Program-made: the position numbers and the translations under genes | The notes under the pieces: model-generated | What the model saw: the letters and a program-made list of their open reading frames with translations, nothing else | What the model was told of the DNA's origin: nothing | The model's database searches: none | NCBI GenBank assembly: GCA_035496255.1 | Contig: DATJEU010000071.1 | Location: 29,338-93,337 of the forward strand | Reading direction: 5' to 3' | Origin: Gp6-AA40 sp035496255 | GTDB taxonomy: Bacteria; Acidobacteriota; Vicinamibacteria; Vicinamibacterales; UBA2999 | DNA length: 64,000 bases | Part shown: piece after piece, positions 1-8,654 of the stretch | Layout: the number at the start of each line of letters is the position of its first letter | Position numbering within the stretch: the first letter of the stretch is position 1

Positions 1-2
1 TG

Positions 3-902
3 CTGGCGCGAGGCCAGGCCGGACTCGAGGGCGCGCGTCGCGACGTCGAAGCAGCTGGCGGACGGGCGATGGTGTTCACAGCCGACGTCGCCGACGCCGC
101 AGCCGTCGAGGCCGCGGCCGCGCAATTCGAACAGGAGTGCGGCGCGATCGACATCTGGATCAACAACGCGATGGCCAGCGTGTTCTCACCCGTGCGCGAG
201 ATGGAGCCCGACGATTACGCGCGGGTGACCGGCGTTACGTATCTCGGCGCTGTCCACGGGACGCTTGCGGCACTGAAGCGGATGCTGCCGCGCGATCGCG
301 GCGTGATCGTCCAGGTCGGATCCGCACTGGCCTATCGCGGCATTCCGCTGCAGTCGGCGTACTGCGCCGCCAAGCACGCGTTGCAGGGGTTCTGTGAATC
401 GCTGCGCTCGGAACTGCTGCACGACGGCAGTCACGTCCGCGTGACCATGGTGCAGATGCCGGCGCTCAACACGCCGCAGTTCGACTGGGTGAAGAGCCGG
501 CTTCGCGGGCGCGGCCAGCCGGTGCCGCCGATCTTCCAACCCGAAGTGGCGGCCGAAGCCATCGTCTGGGCCGCTCATCATCCCGAGCGCGAGGTCTTCG
601 TCGGTGCGCCGACGTGGAAGGCGATCGTGGGGAATGCGATCGCACCGGGAGTCGTCGATCGGATACTCGCGCGCACCGGCTACTCCGCGCAGCAGACGTC
701 AGAACCGGAAGATCCGGATCGCCCGCACAACCTGTGGCAGCCGGTGGACGTGACCCGCGACTTCGGCGCGCACGGCCGCTTCGACTCACGCGCGCGGCGT
801 GTCAGCTGGGAATTCCTGCTCGCCGAGCATCGCCGCCTCGTCGCGGCGTTTGCCGCGTTCGCGGTCGGTGGGTCGTTGCTGCTGGCCAGACAACGACGGT
901 AA
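3..902 (+). CDS. SDR family NAD(P)-dependent oxidoreductase, 5' end missing
   Basis: The reading frame is open from the window edge, so the N-terminus, including the expected TGxxxGxG cofactor motif, lies upstream. The ATG at 69 is internal: the 22 codons before it continue the fold and lead into the acidic turn before the NNA motif. The classical short-chain dehydrogenase signature is visible: INNA, a catalytic serine in VQVGSALAY, then YCAAK with Tyr and Lys about 120 and 124 codons from the edge. The C-terminal third is longer than a minimal SDR and ends in a hydrophobic stretch followed by RQRR, which could hold the protein at the membrane. The family reduces or oxidises carbonyl/alcohol groups with NAD(P)H; the substrate cannot be read from the sequence. 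Confidence 0.93.
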   Translation: MARGQAGLEGARRDVEAAGGRAMVFTADVADAAAVEAAAAQFEQECGAIDIWINNAMASVFSPVREMEPDDYARVTGVTYLGAVHGTLAALKRMLPRDRGVIVQVGSALAYRGIPLQSAYCAAKHALQGFCESLRSELLHDGSHVRVTMVQMPALNTPQFDWVKSRLRGRGQPVPPIFQPEVAAEAIVWAAHHPEREVFVGAPTWKAIVGNAIAPGVVDRILARTGYSAQQTSEPEDPDRPHNLWQPVDVTRDFGAHGRFDSRARRVSWEFLLAEHRRLVAAFAAFAVGGSLLLARQRR

Positions 903-1060
903 CGAAGCACACGAAGTTCACAGCGAAGACACGAAGGCACGGAGACGCACGGAGGCGGTTGCCGGCAACCGCTTGTACGCCGCAGTCCACCAAATGCCTC
1001 CGTTCGTCCTCCGTTTTCACCGTTCCTCCGTGTGAAACCGTTTCCCCCGGAAACCTCCGA
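903..1060. repeat. Intergenic inverted-repeat element of the ACGAAGGCACGGAG type
   Basis: This gap is filled with short related units (CGAAGACACGAAGGCACGGAG and similar) on the left and their inverted counterparts (CCTCCGTTCGTCCTCCG, CCGTTCCTCCGTG) on the right. In the middle, positions 955-972 form a perfect 18-base palindrome, GCGGTTGCC followed by GGCAACCGC. The arrangement would fold as a long imperfect hairpin. It lies just behind the SDR stop codon and could end transcription or be a mobile palindromic repeat. No protein-coding signal was seen. Confidence 0.55.
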
Positions 1061-1082
1061 TCACTCCAGAGCCGGACGCCGC

Positions 1083-1113
1083 TTGACACTGCCGGCACTC
1101 CGTCGCCTACCAT
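1083..1113 (+). promoter_or_regulatory. Candidate sigma-70-like promoter for the DoxX-like gene
   Basis: TTGACA at 1083-1088 matches the -35 consensus exactly. CTACCAT at 1107-1113 is a fair -10 element at 18-19 bases. It ends only 8 bases before the ATG at 1122, so the transcript would have a very short leader. Prediction from motif only. Confidence 0.35.
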
Positions 1114-1121
1114 GCGCGCCC

Positions 1122-1547
1122 ATGACACCCATCGACGTACAGGAGAAAGCATCCGGCCGGACGCAGCGCTGGATGGTCATCGCCGGCTGGATCGTCGCGC
1201 TCGCGCCCGCGTTCGCAGTGCTGACCAGCGCGCGCTGGAAACTGACGCACGCCGCCTCCTATGTCGCCGAGTTCGAGCGCATCGGCTGGCCCAGCACGAG
1301 ACTGGAACTGCTCGCGTTCCTGCAGCTTGGATCGCTGGCGCTCTACCTGATTCCGCGGACGGCGGTGCTCGGCGCGGTGCTGCTGACCGGCTATCTTGGC
1401 GGCGCCATCGCCTCGTACGTCCGCATCGGCGAGTACTACCCGCCACTCGTGCCGCTGACCACGTCGCTTCTCGCCTGGCTCGGGATCTGGCTCCGCGAAC
1501 CGCGGCTGCGCGCGCTGCTTCCGTTCCGCCGCTCACCGCGAGGATAG
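1122..1547 (+). CDS. DoxX-like small integral membrane protein
   Basis: This 141-residue protein has four hydrophobic segments: roughly residues 17-37, a segment around LLAFLQLGSLALYLI, one around TAVLGAVLLTGYLGGAIAS, and a last one near the C-terminus. The pattern PRTAVLGAVLLTGYLGGA followed by a conserved Arg is typical of DoxX-like proteins. The frame is open further upstream to 1032, but the ATG at 1122 is chosen because the added residues are Arg/Pro-rich repeat-derived sequence and a promoter-like TTGACA sits between them. The molecular role of most DoxX-like proteins is unknown; some relatives are subunits of terminal or thiosulfate:quinone oxidoreductases. It stands alone between two unrelated oxidoreductases. 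Confidence 0.85.
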   Translation: MTPIDVQEKASGRTQRWMVIAGWIVALAPAFAVLTSARWKLTHAASYVAEFERIGWPSTRLELLAFLQLGSLALYLIPRTAVLGAVLLTGYLGGAIASYVRIGEYYPPLVPLTTSLLAWLGIWLREPRLRALLPFRRSPRG

Positions 1548-1598
1548 GGCGCGCGACAAAAGTCTGCGGCCGCGTTCGAGACGCGCGACGGCGACATC

Positions 1599-2570
1599 GT
1601 GAAAGCCATACGCTTTACCGCTCACGGACCGCCTGAAGTCCTGCGGCTCGAGGAGATCCCGACGCCGGCCCCACAGGACGATCAGGTGCTCGTCCGCGTC
1701 CACGCGACGACGGTGAACGCGATGGAATGGCGGATATTCACGCTGCCGCGCTGGTTCATCCGCTTGATCGGCGGCTTGCGCAAACCGCGTGACAGTTCCG
1801 TCGGATTCGATCTCGCCGGCCGCGTGGAAGCCGTCGGTGCGGCAGTCACACAGTTCCACCCTGGTGACGAGGTTTTCGGGCTGGGAAAGGGCGCCTGGGC
1901 AGAATTCGTGTGCGCGCCGGCGACATTGCTGGTGCACAAGCCTCGCGGCGTCTCATTCGAAGCGGCCGCGACGGCTGGCGTGGCGGCGCTGACCGCGCTG
2001 CAGGGCGTTCGCGACTGCGCCCGCGTTCAGCAGGGTCAACGCGTGCTCGTGCACGGTGCGGGCGGCGGCGTCGGCACGTATGCCGTGCAGATTGCCAGGG
2101 CGCTGGGAGCGCGGGTGGACGGCGTCTGCGGACCGGACAATCTCGAGCTGGTCCAGTCGCTTGGTGCGGCTCGCGCCATCGACTACACGCGTGAGGATTT
2201 CACGCAGACTCGCGATCGCTACGACGTCGTCATCGTCGTCAACGGCTCGCGCCGCATGCGCGACTACCGGCGGGTGCTGACACCGAGCGGCACGTGCGTG
2301 GTGCTGGGGGGATCGATCCCTCGCCTGCTGCAGGCGATCGGCCTGGGCCTGCTGCTCCGGTGGCGGCGCGGACAGCAGGTGCGCGCGATGATCGCCAGAC
2401 CGAACCAGGCCGACCTGCTGGTACTCAAGGGGATGCTCGACCACGGCACGGTGATTCCGGCCATCGATCGGACCTATCCGCTTGCCGAGGCCCCGGCCGC
2501 CGTGCGTTATCTGATGGCCGGCCATGCCCGCGGCAAGGTGGTGCTGCGGGTTCGGCCAGTCGACGTTTAG
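1599..2570 (+). CDS. NAD(P)-dependent alcohol dehydrogenase-like protein (zinc-free MDR, quinone oxidoreductase type)
   Basis: This 323-residue medium-chain dehydrogenase/reductase starts at GTG 1599 with MKAIRFTAHGPPEVLRLEE, the usual opening of the family. Residues 1-120 form the GroES-like domain. The Rossmann domain carries GAGGGVGTYAVQIARALGA, the NADPH-binding glycine motif of quinone oxidoreductases. The cysteine and histidine ligands of zinc alcohol dehydrogenases are not present in the N-terminal domain, so a zinc-independent enone or quinone reductase is more likely than an alcohol dehydrogenase. Length matches the family. The substrate is unknown and neighbours give no hint. Confidence 0.92.
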   Translation: MKAIRFTAHGPPEVLRLEEIPTPAPQDDQVLVRVHATTVNAMEWRIFTLPRWFIRLIGGLRKPRDSSVGFDLAGRVEAVGAAVTQFHPGDEVFGLGKGAWAEFVCAPATLLVHKPRGVSFEAAATAGVAALTALQGVRDCARVQQGQRVLVHGAGGGVGTYAVQIARALGARVDGVCGPDNLELVQSLGAARAIDYTREDFTQTRDRYDVVIVVNGSRRMRDYRRVLTPSGTCVVLGGSIPRLLQAIGLGLLLRWRRGQQVRAMIARPNQADLLVLKGMLDHGTVIPAIDRTYPLAEAPAAVRYLMAGHARGKVVLRVRPVDV

Positions 2571-2715
2571 CTCTCACGCCACGATGCCAGGACGCCGGGT
2601 TTTTGTGGAGGAAACAGAAACGCGCTGTCTTCTCCGCTTGCCGTCGCTCCGGCTCCGGACCTACGGAACAGGCTATAGACTCTCTACGTCTTAGGTGCTA
2701 GACTATCTATACCCT

Positions 2716-2727
2716 GGAGGCGGCGTG
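2716..2727 (+). promoter_or_regulatory. Shine-Dalgarno and GTG that fix the start of the TIGR03435 gene
   Basis: GGAGG at 2716-2720 lies 4 bases before GTG 2725. The alternative GTG at 2695 has no such site and would place ten extra residues before the signal peptide. A TGCTAGA heptamer at 2696-2702 resembles the half-site of the BlaI palindrome at 32868-32888. Confidence 0.6.
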
Positions 2728-3549
2728 CAGATAATCCTCGTCGTAAGCCTGGTAGCCCTCACGGCTGGTTCCTCGATCTCGGCCGCTCCGCAACAGGCGG
2801 GTAAGACGTTTGACGTCGTGTCACTTCACGTCAACACGTCGGGCGCCGCGCAGAGCAATGTCGACCGCACACCAACCGGCGTCACCATCACCAATCACCC
2901 GGTGCGGGTCCTCGTGCAGCTCGCGTACGGCATCTCGCAGCCGGCACGGCTGATCGGCCTGCCCGATTGGGCCGAGCGGGATCGTTTCGATCTCGCCGCC
3001 CGCGGATCGGTCGGCAGCCTCGACGACTTCCGCGCGATGATGCAGGCGATGCTCGCCGAGCGATTCGGATTCGCGGCTCACACCGAGCAGCGCAACGTGG
3101 CCAGCTACAACCTGGTGCTCGCCCGGCGCGACGGCAAGCTCGGACCCTCGCTGATGCCGTCGACAAAGAATTGTCCGAACGGCCTGCTCGGCGGGCGCGG
3201 CCGCGCCGCCGGTGCCGCTCCGGACGCACAAAGGACGATGGACTGCTCGTTCCACAGCGGACCTGGTGAAATCGAACTCCCCGGCGCACCGATCAGCTCG
3301 CTCGTCTCCTTTTTCTCGCTGACGCAAGGGCGTCCGGTCGTCGATCGTACGGGGTTGGCGGGCACGTACGACATGCACCTGGTGTTTGCCCCGGAGCCGG
3401 TTCCCGGCGCACCGCCCCAGCCAGGCTTCGAGGGGCGCGCGACGATTACAACCGCCATCCAGGAGCAGTTCGGGCTGAAGCTCGAAGCGGCGACGCAACC
3501 CGAAGACGTGCTCGTCATCGATCGCATCTCGAAGCCGACCGAGAACTAG
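2725..3549 (+). CDS. TIGR03435 family secreted protein
   Basis: The protein (274 residues from GTG 2725) begins with a signal peptide (VQIILVVSLVALTAGSS, cleavage near SAA). It follows the TIGR03435 pattern: FDVVSLHVN, NHPVRVLVQLAYG, LPDWAERDRFDLAA, MMQAMLAERFGFAAHTEQRNV, YNLVLARRDGKLGPSL, and a C-terminal RPVVDRTGLAGTYDMHLVF block ending in EQFGLKLE and VLVIDRISKPTEN. The family is expanded in soil acidobacteria and its biochemical role is unknown. Two cysteines in the middle may form a disulfide. A TGCTAGA heptamer upstream, like the half-site before the BlaI gene, suggests BlaI-type control, which is inference. The PadR gene starts 29 bases after the stop. Confidence 0.9.
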   Translation: MQIILVVSLVALTAGSSISAAPQQAGKTFDVVSLHVNTSGAAQSNVDRTPTGVTITNHPVRVLVQLAYGISQPARLIGLPDWAERDRFDLAARGSVGSLDDFRAMMQAMLAERFGFAAHTEQRNVASYNLVLARRDGKLGPSLMPSTKNCPNGLLGGRGRAAGAAPDAQRTMDCSFHSGPGEIELPGAPISSLVSFFSLTQGRPVVDRTGLAGTYDMHLVFAPEPVPGAPPQPGFEGRATITTAIQEQFGLKLEAATQPEDVLVIDRISKPTEN

Positions 3550-3578
3550 CCGCTCGCAATGCACACTTTCTAATAGCC

Positions 3579-3938
3579 ATGGCACTCCATTCATCCGGTT
3601 CGGACTCGCCCAAGGACCTGCTGCACGGCACGCTCGACATGCTGATCCTGCGCACGCTGCAATGGGGACCACAGCACGGCTACGCGATCGGCCAGACCAT
3701 CCGCGCCCAGTCGTCCGACGTGCTGCAGGTGGAGGCGGGGTCGCTCTATCCCGCGCTCCAGCGGCTGGCGAAGAAAGGCTGGGTCACGGCGAAATGGGGC
3801 ATGACCGAGGCCAACCAGCGCGCCAAGTTCTATCGGCTCACGCCCGAAGGCAAGAAGCAACTGGTGCGCGAAGAATCGCGCTGGACGCAGTTGGTCAACG
3901 CGATCGCGCGGATCATGAACCCGGCATCGGAGAAATAG
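3579..3938 (+). CDS. PadR family transcriptional regulator
   Basis: This 119-residue winged-helix regulator shows LLHGTLDMLILRTLQ at the start, GYAIGQTIR, then VEAGSLYPALQRLAKKGWV, the recognition helix region of PadR, and YRLTPEGKKQL for the wing and following helix. Its length and layout match the short PadR subgroup common in acidobacteria. The permease gene starts 4 bases after the stop codon, so the two are almost certainly co-transcribed. PadR-ADOP pairs of this kind are frequent in Acidobacteriota, and the regulator probably controls the permease. The effector ligand is unknown. Confidence 0.95.
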   Translation: MALHSSGSDSPKDLLHGTLDMLILRTLQWGPQHGYAIGQTIRAQSSDVLQVEAGSLYPALQRLAKKGWVTAKWGMTEANQRAKFYRLTPEGKKQLVREESRWTQLVNAIARIMNPASEK

Positions 3939-3941
3939 GAC

Positions 3942-6605
3942 ATGGCTGGCTGGGACGACGGTGACTTCCAGGACGAAATCCGATCCCATCTCGCTATGGC
4001 CGAGCGCGATCGCATCGAGAGCGGTTCCGATCCGGAGACCGCCTTTTATGCCACTCGCAAGGAATTCGGCAACGTCACGCTGACGACCGAAGCGGCACGG
4101 CGTGTGTGGACACCCCGCTGGCTCGAGTCCGTGCTCGACACGTTGAGTGACGTTCGGCAGGCGATTCGATCGCTGGCGAAAAGCCCCAGCTTCTCGCTGA
4201 TTGTCATCAGCGTGCTGACAATCGGGATCAGCCTGAACGCGACCGTGTTCGCGGTACTGAAAGGCCTCCTGGTGACGCCGCTCCCCGGCGTGGCCCATTC
4301 CGGCGACCTGCGGGTCGTCATGCGGGAAACGCCGGGCGGGCGCCTGCTTCACCTGTCCTATCCGGACTTCAAGTTCCTGCGCGATCACGACACCGCGTTC
4401 TCGAGCCTGATGGGAACGATGTTCCGGCTGGAGCAGTACCGGATTGGACGGGGCGCGGGCTCGCGCCCGCTCTCCGTGGAGTTCGTCACCGGGAACTACT
4501 TCCAGACACTTGGTGTGCGCGCCGCGCTTGGCCGTACGTTCGTCTTTCCCGACGAGACCGCGCCGGGCCGGCATCCGATCGCCGTGCTCGGTCATGGGCT
4601 CTGGCAGCACGATTTCGCGAGCGATCCAGCGATCGTCGGCCGTACGATCGAGATCAACCGGACTCCTCTGACCGTCGTCGGAGTTGCCGACGCCGCGTTC
4701 CACGGGACCGTGCCCGCGTACGACGTCGAGGTCTTCATCCCGATCCCGATGCTGACCGAAGTCGGCGCGCCGGAGATCAGCGGGGATCGCTCATGGAACG
4801 ACGTCGGGGCGAATCGGCATGACGGCCTGCTGGTTGCGCACGGATTTCTGAAGCCCGGCGTGACGGCGGCCGAGGCGGCGAACGCGACCGATGCGATCTG
4901 GACCGCGCTGGCGCCAGAGCGAGGCGCGGACGAACAACGCGAGCGACTCCACATCCTGCGCTTCTGGCAATCGCCAATCGGACCCCAGACTTACCTTCTT
5001 CCGGTCCTCAGCACGCTCAGTCCGATGGGATCGCTGGTGCTGCTGATCGTCTGTGCAAACATCTCGGGGCTCGTGCTGGCTCGAGGGATCTCGCGACGTG
5101 GCGACATCGCAACGCGGCAGGCGCTCGGGGCGTCACGATCGCGAATCGTCCGCCTGCTGCTGGTGGAGACGCTCGTGCTGGTTGTCCCCGGGACACTGGT
5201 CGGATTGCTCGCCGCGCAACGGTTCCTGGCGCTGTTCTTGTTTTACGTGGACCGGCTGGCGGCGCCGCAGCGGATGTTCTTCCCCGTCGAACTCGACGCG
5301 ATCACCCTCGGGTTCGCCGCACTGATCGCGATCCTGTGTGCGGTGGTGTTCGGACTGCTGCCGGCGCTGCAAACGTCGCGACTCAACGTCGCCGCGGTGA
5401 TCAAACAGGACGGATCGACGCGGACCGGCCCGCGCGGGCGCCTGCGTTCCCTGCTGGTCGCGGCGCAGGTGGCGGTGTCGCTCGTGCTGCTCGTCGGCGC
5501 GGGGCTCGTCGGGCGCGGTCTCGAGGCGGCATCACGCGTCGATCCGGGCTTCGACGACCGCCGCGTCATTGTCGCCGGACTGGATCTGCAACAGCATCGC
5601 TATACCGAAGAAAGCGGACGCGCCTTCTATCGCGATCTGCTGGAGCACATGCGGAGCGGTGGCGGCTTCGACGCGGCGACGCTTGCGACCTATCCTCCGC
5701 TGGCGTTCATCGACACGCCGACGGCCCGTGTGACGATTGACGGCCATGCCGCGCAACGCGGAGAAGAACTGGTGGCGCGCTTTAATCAGATCGGCTCCGA
5801 CTATTTCCGCACGCTCGGCATCCGGCTGGCGGCGGGACGTCCGTTCGACGACCGCGACAGCGAAACGGCCATGCCGTCGCTGATCGTGAACCGCACGTTC
5901 GCCGAACGGTTCTGGCGAACGCCAACCGCGGCGATCGGGAAACGCGTCCACATCGACGGCAGCGACTGGCGAATCATCGTTGGGGTCGCCGAGGACGTGA
6001 AGTACATCCGCCTCAACGAACCGCCGCAGCTCTATTACTATCTGCCGCTGCCGCAAGCCTATCGATCGGCGGTGAACCTGTACGCACGGGCGAACACGAA
6101 CGTCTCGGCGGCCATTGCCAACGTGCGCGCACGCATTTCCACACTTGATCCCGATCTGGCCGTGGACATCGTTCAACCCCTGAGCGACGCCCGCGACGTG
6201 GCGCTCATCGGCTATCGAACCGCCGCGATGATGCTCTTCATCTTCGGGGCCACCGGAATGCTGCTCGCGGCGATGGGAACCTACGGGCTGGTCTCCTACA
6301 CCGTGCTGCAGCAGACCCGCGAGATCGGGATCCGGATCGCGCTCGGGGCCACCAGGGTCGCCGTCGTCCGCGCGTTCGTCGGTGGCGGCGTGCGGATGGC
6401 TGCGATCGGCGCGCTCGTCGGGTTCATCGCCGCCGTCACGTTGACGCGACTGCTCGGCGACACGCTTTTCGGTGTCAGCCTGACGGATCCGCGATCCTTC
6501 GTGCAGGCCCTGGCCATCGTCATGGGCGGCGTGCTCCTCGCGACCGTCGTTCCCGCTTGGCGGGCGACGCGAACCGACCCGACGATCGCGATCCGTCACC
6601 AGTGA
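3942..6605 (+). CDS. ADOP-type ABC transporter permease (duplicated FtsX/MacB permease)
   Basis: This 887-residue protein has the full acidobacterial duplicated orphan permease layout. Residues 1-60 form the soluble prefix domain (FQDEIRSHLAMAERDR, RKEFGN). A first transmembrane helix at about 85-105 is followed by a MacB-like periplasmic domain and an FtsX permease core near 360-480. A second periplasmic domain and second FtsX core (SYTVLQQTREIGIRIALGA) end the chain. It is a permease without an encoded ATPase nearby; MacB-type relatives move substrates or transmit force across the periplasm using a separate ATPase. The PadR gene directly ahead probably regulates it. The substrate is unknown. 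Confidence 0.93.
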   Translation: MAGWDDGDFQDEIRSHLAMAERDRIESGSDPETAFYATRKEFGNVTLTTEAARRVWTPRWLESVLDTLSDVRQAIRSLAKSPSFSLIVISVLTIGISLNATVFAVLKGLLVTPLPGVAHSGDLRVVMRETPGGRLLHLSYPDFKFLRDHDTAFSSLMGTMFRLEQYRIGRGAGSRPLSVEFVTGNYFQTLGVRAALGRTFVFPDETAPGRHPIAVLGHGLWQHDFASDPAIVGRTIEINRTPLTVVGVADAAFHGTVPAYDVEVFIPIPMLTEVGAPEISGDRSWNDVGANRHDGLLVAHGFLKPGVTAAEAANATDAIWTALAPERGADEQRERLHILRFWQSPIGPQTYLLPVLSTLSPMGSLVLLIVCANISGLVLARGISRRGDIATRQALGASRSRIVRLLLVETLVLVVPGTLVGLLAAQRFLALFLFYVDRLAAPQRMFFPVELDAITLGFAALIAILCAVVFGLLPALQTSRLNVAAVIKQDGSTRTGPRGRLRSLLVAAQVAVSLVLLVGAGLVGRGLEAASRVDPGFDDRRVIVAGLDLQQHRYTEESGRAFYRDLLEHMRSGGGFDAATLATYPPLAFIDTPTARVTIDGHAAQRGEELVARFNQIGSDYFRTLGIRLAAGRPFDDRDSETAMPSLIVNRTFAERFWRTPTAAIGKRVHIDGSDWRIIVGVAEDVKYIRLNEPPQLYYYLPLPQAYRSAVNLYARANTNVSAAIANVRARISTLDPDLAVDIVQPLSDARDVALIGYRTAAMMLFIFGATGMLLAAMGTYGLVSYTVLQQTREIGIRIALGATRVAVVRAFVGGGVRMAAIGALVGFIAAVTLTRLLGDTLFGVSLTDPRSFVQALAIVMGGVLLATVVPAWRATRTDPTIAIRHQ

Positions 6606-6656
6606 AGATCGGTCAGTGGTTCAGTGGCCAGGTAGTCCAGTGGTAAGCCCGCAGCT

Positions 6657-6696
6657 AGAGGCCGACCTTCAATAGGGCGGGTCTGAAGGCCCGCCC
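6657..6696. repeat. Dispersed hairpin element, copy 1 (convergent gap)
   Basis: The sequence begins with the element start AGAGGCCGACCTTCA and then has a hairpin with arms GGGCGGGTC (6675-6683) and GGCCCGCCC (6688-6696) around a TGAA loop, with one G-T pair. It lies between the convergent ADOP and BON-membrane-protein genes. Its position suits a two-way terminator, but the motif also recurs at 9202, 30627 and 45272, so it looks like a dispersed palindromic repeat. Confidence 0.6.
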
Positions 6697-6755
6697 CTGC
6701 GACCCACAGGCGCTGAAGACCTGCCCTGCAACGCGGCCCTGCCGCGCGACGGCTC

Positions 6756-8654
6756 CTACCGCATGAAATCGTCGACGCGCACGACGCCCGGCACGCGGCG
6801 CGCGACGACAATCGCTCGCGCACGTTGCTCGCGCGTCGTATCGTTGCTCCCGAGGTGCACGACACCGCGCTCGGCGGTGATATCCATCAGCACGTCCATG
6901 AGCAGCGGCTCGTCGAAGAACGCCGACCGGATCTGCCTGACGATGTCGCGATCGGCAGCGGACATGATCGGCGTCTGGATCATCTGCAGTTCCAGATAGC
7001 GCCGCAGCTGATGCTTCCTGGCGTCGAACCCGCGCATCAGTTGGTACTCGGAATAGCTGTCGCGCAGTTCGTTCAGTGGTGCCGCGGCACGGTAGCGAAA
7101 TGGACGCGGCGCTGGTGCTCCCGCTTTCAAGTCGCGCTCGGTCACGATCGCCAATTGCGCGAAGAGCACTGCCTGACCTGCGAACACCGCGATGCCGATC
7201 CCGGACCACACGCGCCTCATCGAGAAGTGGTGCGCAACCCACTGGAGCAGTCCCAGGATCGCGGCGCCAGCGATTCCCATGAGCAGCGTCCTTTCGACGG
7301 CGTGTGCCTGCGCCAGACGCGACACGAGATAGGCAGCAACGAGTGCCAGCAGCAATCCCGCCGCGTATCGACGCGTTCTGATCAACAACCCGATCGACAC
7401 CGCCGCGACCGTGAGGGCCAGTCCCCAGCGCTGCGCGATCAACAGGTCGCGCCAGTTTCCGTATTGCGTCGCTCCGGCCAGCATCAGCGTGAACGACCAG
7501 CCGCATGCGCCGATGACCAATGGCATCCAGAGTCGCGGACGACGACGAACGACGACCGCGAGTGCGACCACGAGCGGCATCGCCGCCGGCGCCATGCCGC
7601 GCATGCCGAACGTGGCGCTGCCCAGCCACCAGATGTACCAGGCCGACTGCACCCACAGATGGATGAGCACGGCGCCAATCGTCGCCACCCACAACAGGCG
7701 GTCTCTCGCGTCCGACCACACGCACGTGACGAGCGCCGCGAACGCCACGCCGTAAAGCGGATGGTACGTGAGCAGGCCGTGCCACGGATCGATGAGCACT
7801 GCGCGCAGCTCTGGATGCAACAGGTCTACGGATCGGAATGCCGCGTCGCCGAACAGGTACGGTGGGTGCCAGAGCGACCCCGTCATCCAGCGGTTGACAA
7901 CGAGGTACTCGGCCACGGCGAGGACCAGCGGCAACCCGACGGCGACGACTCGCGTCGGTTGAAGCTTCGTGCCGACGAGGACAGGTCCGACCGCATACAC
8001 GATCAGGTACGGCCGCAGCAGAAACAGCAGACCGATGAGCACGCCGGCGACCACGGCGTCGAGCGCGCTCCAAAAGCGGCGGCAGTAGCCGAGCGCCCAC
8101 ACGGAGGCGACCAGCGACATGCCGAACACCTCGGTCGCATACGCGTGCGAGTAGACGCCTGCGTGCGTGCCCACGAACATCGCCGCGAGCATGACTATCG
8201 CAGTGCTGTCCGATTCTGACGCTTCGCCATCCGTGGCAGGCATCGCCGCGTGAACCGCCGCCCATACCGTGACAGCGGCGGCGCCCCAGAACGCGATGGC
8301 CGCGATCCAGCCGGCCAGGTACGCCGCGGCCGTGAGGGTCAGGAGGCTGCCGGTGGCGCGCTCCATCAACGCGAACAACACGCCGGGCTCGAACGACCAG
8401 AGGCTGTAGGGAACGCCGGCGGGCGAGAGGATGTCGCCGCGCAGCGCGAAGATATCGTGGTCGAGTGCGGCGACCGCCCAATCGATGTAGTGTCCGAAGT
8501 CGGGACCATCGGTCGACACCGCGAACAAGGCGGCGCCGGACGCGATCACCGCCACCTGCTGCCACGGCCTCAATACGGCCCTGCGCGTATTCCGATCCTG
8601 GAACGCTGGCGACCGATCGTGAGAGCCATCACGCGATGGCTGGAACACCCGCAT
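6756..8654 (-). CDS. Polytopic membrane protein (GT-C glycosyltransferase-like) with C-terminal BON domain
   Basis: The 632-residue protein has about a dozen hydrophobic segments over residues 30-500. An early loop carries acidic residues (DGPDFGHYID), as seen in membrane glycosyltransferases that use lipid-linked sugars. The last 65 or so residues are soluble and match the BON pattern: ADRDIVRQIRSAFFDEPLL, a strand ending in GVVHLGS, then RARAIVVARRVPGVVRVDD. A BON domain, normally found in small periplasmic lipid- or peptidoglycan-associated proteins, is unusual here. The start codon overlaps the stop of the DinB-like gene (TGATG), so translation is coupled. The enzymatic role is inferred from topology only; an uncharacterised membrane protein is the safe reading. 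Confidence 0.75.
   Translation of the reverse strand: MRVFQPSRDGSHDRSPAFQDRNTRRAVLRPWQQVAVIASGAALFAVSTDGPDFGHYIDWAVAALDHDIFALRGDILSPAGVPYSLWSFEPGVLFALMERATGSLLTLTAAAYLAGWIAAIAFWGAAAVTVWAAVHAAMPATDGEASESDSTAIVMLAAMFVGTHAGVYSHAYATEVFGMSLVASVWALGYCRRFWSALDAVVAGVLIGLLFLLRPYLIVYAVGPVLVGTKLQPTRVVAVGLPLVLAVAEYLVVNRWMTGSLWHPPYLFGDAAFRSVDLLHPELRAVLIDPWHGLLTYHPLYGVAFAALVTCVWSDARDRLLWVATIGAVLIHLWVQSAWYIWWLGSATFGMRGMAPAAMPLVVALAVVVRRRPRLWMPLVIGACGWSFTLMLAGATQYGNWRDLLIAQRWGLALTVAAVSIGLLIRTRRYAAGLLLALVAAYLVSRLAQAHAVERTLLMGIAGAAILGLLQWVAHHFSMRRVWSGIGIAVFAGQAVLFAQLAIVTERDLKAGAPAPRPFRYRAAAPLNELRDSYSEYQLMRGFDARKHQLRRYLELQMIQTPIMSAADRDIVRQIRSAFFDEPLLMDVLMDITAERGVVHLGSNDTTREQRARAIVVARRVPGVVRVDDFMR

Noticed and set aside
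614..1636. 340-codon plus-strand frame across the SDR end and DoxX-like gene
   Set aside because: It overlaps two supported genes and the palindromic gap and has only Arg-rich composition.
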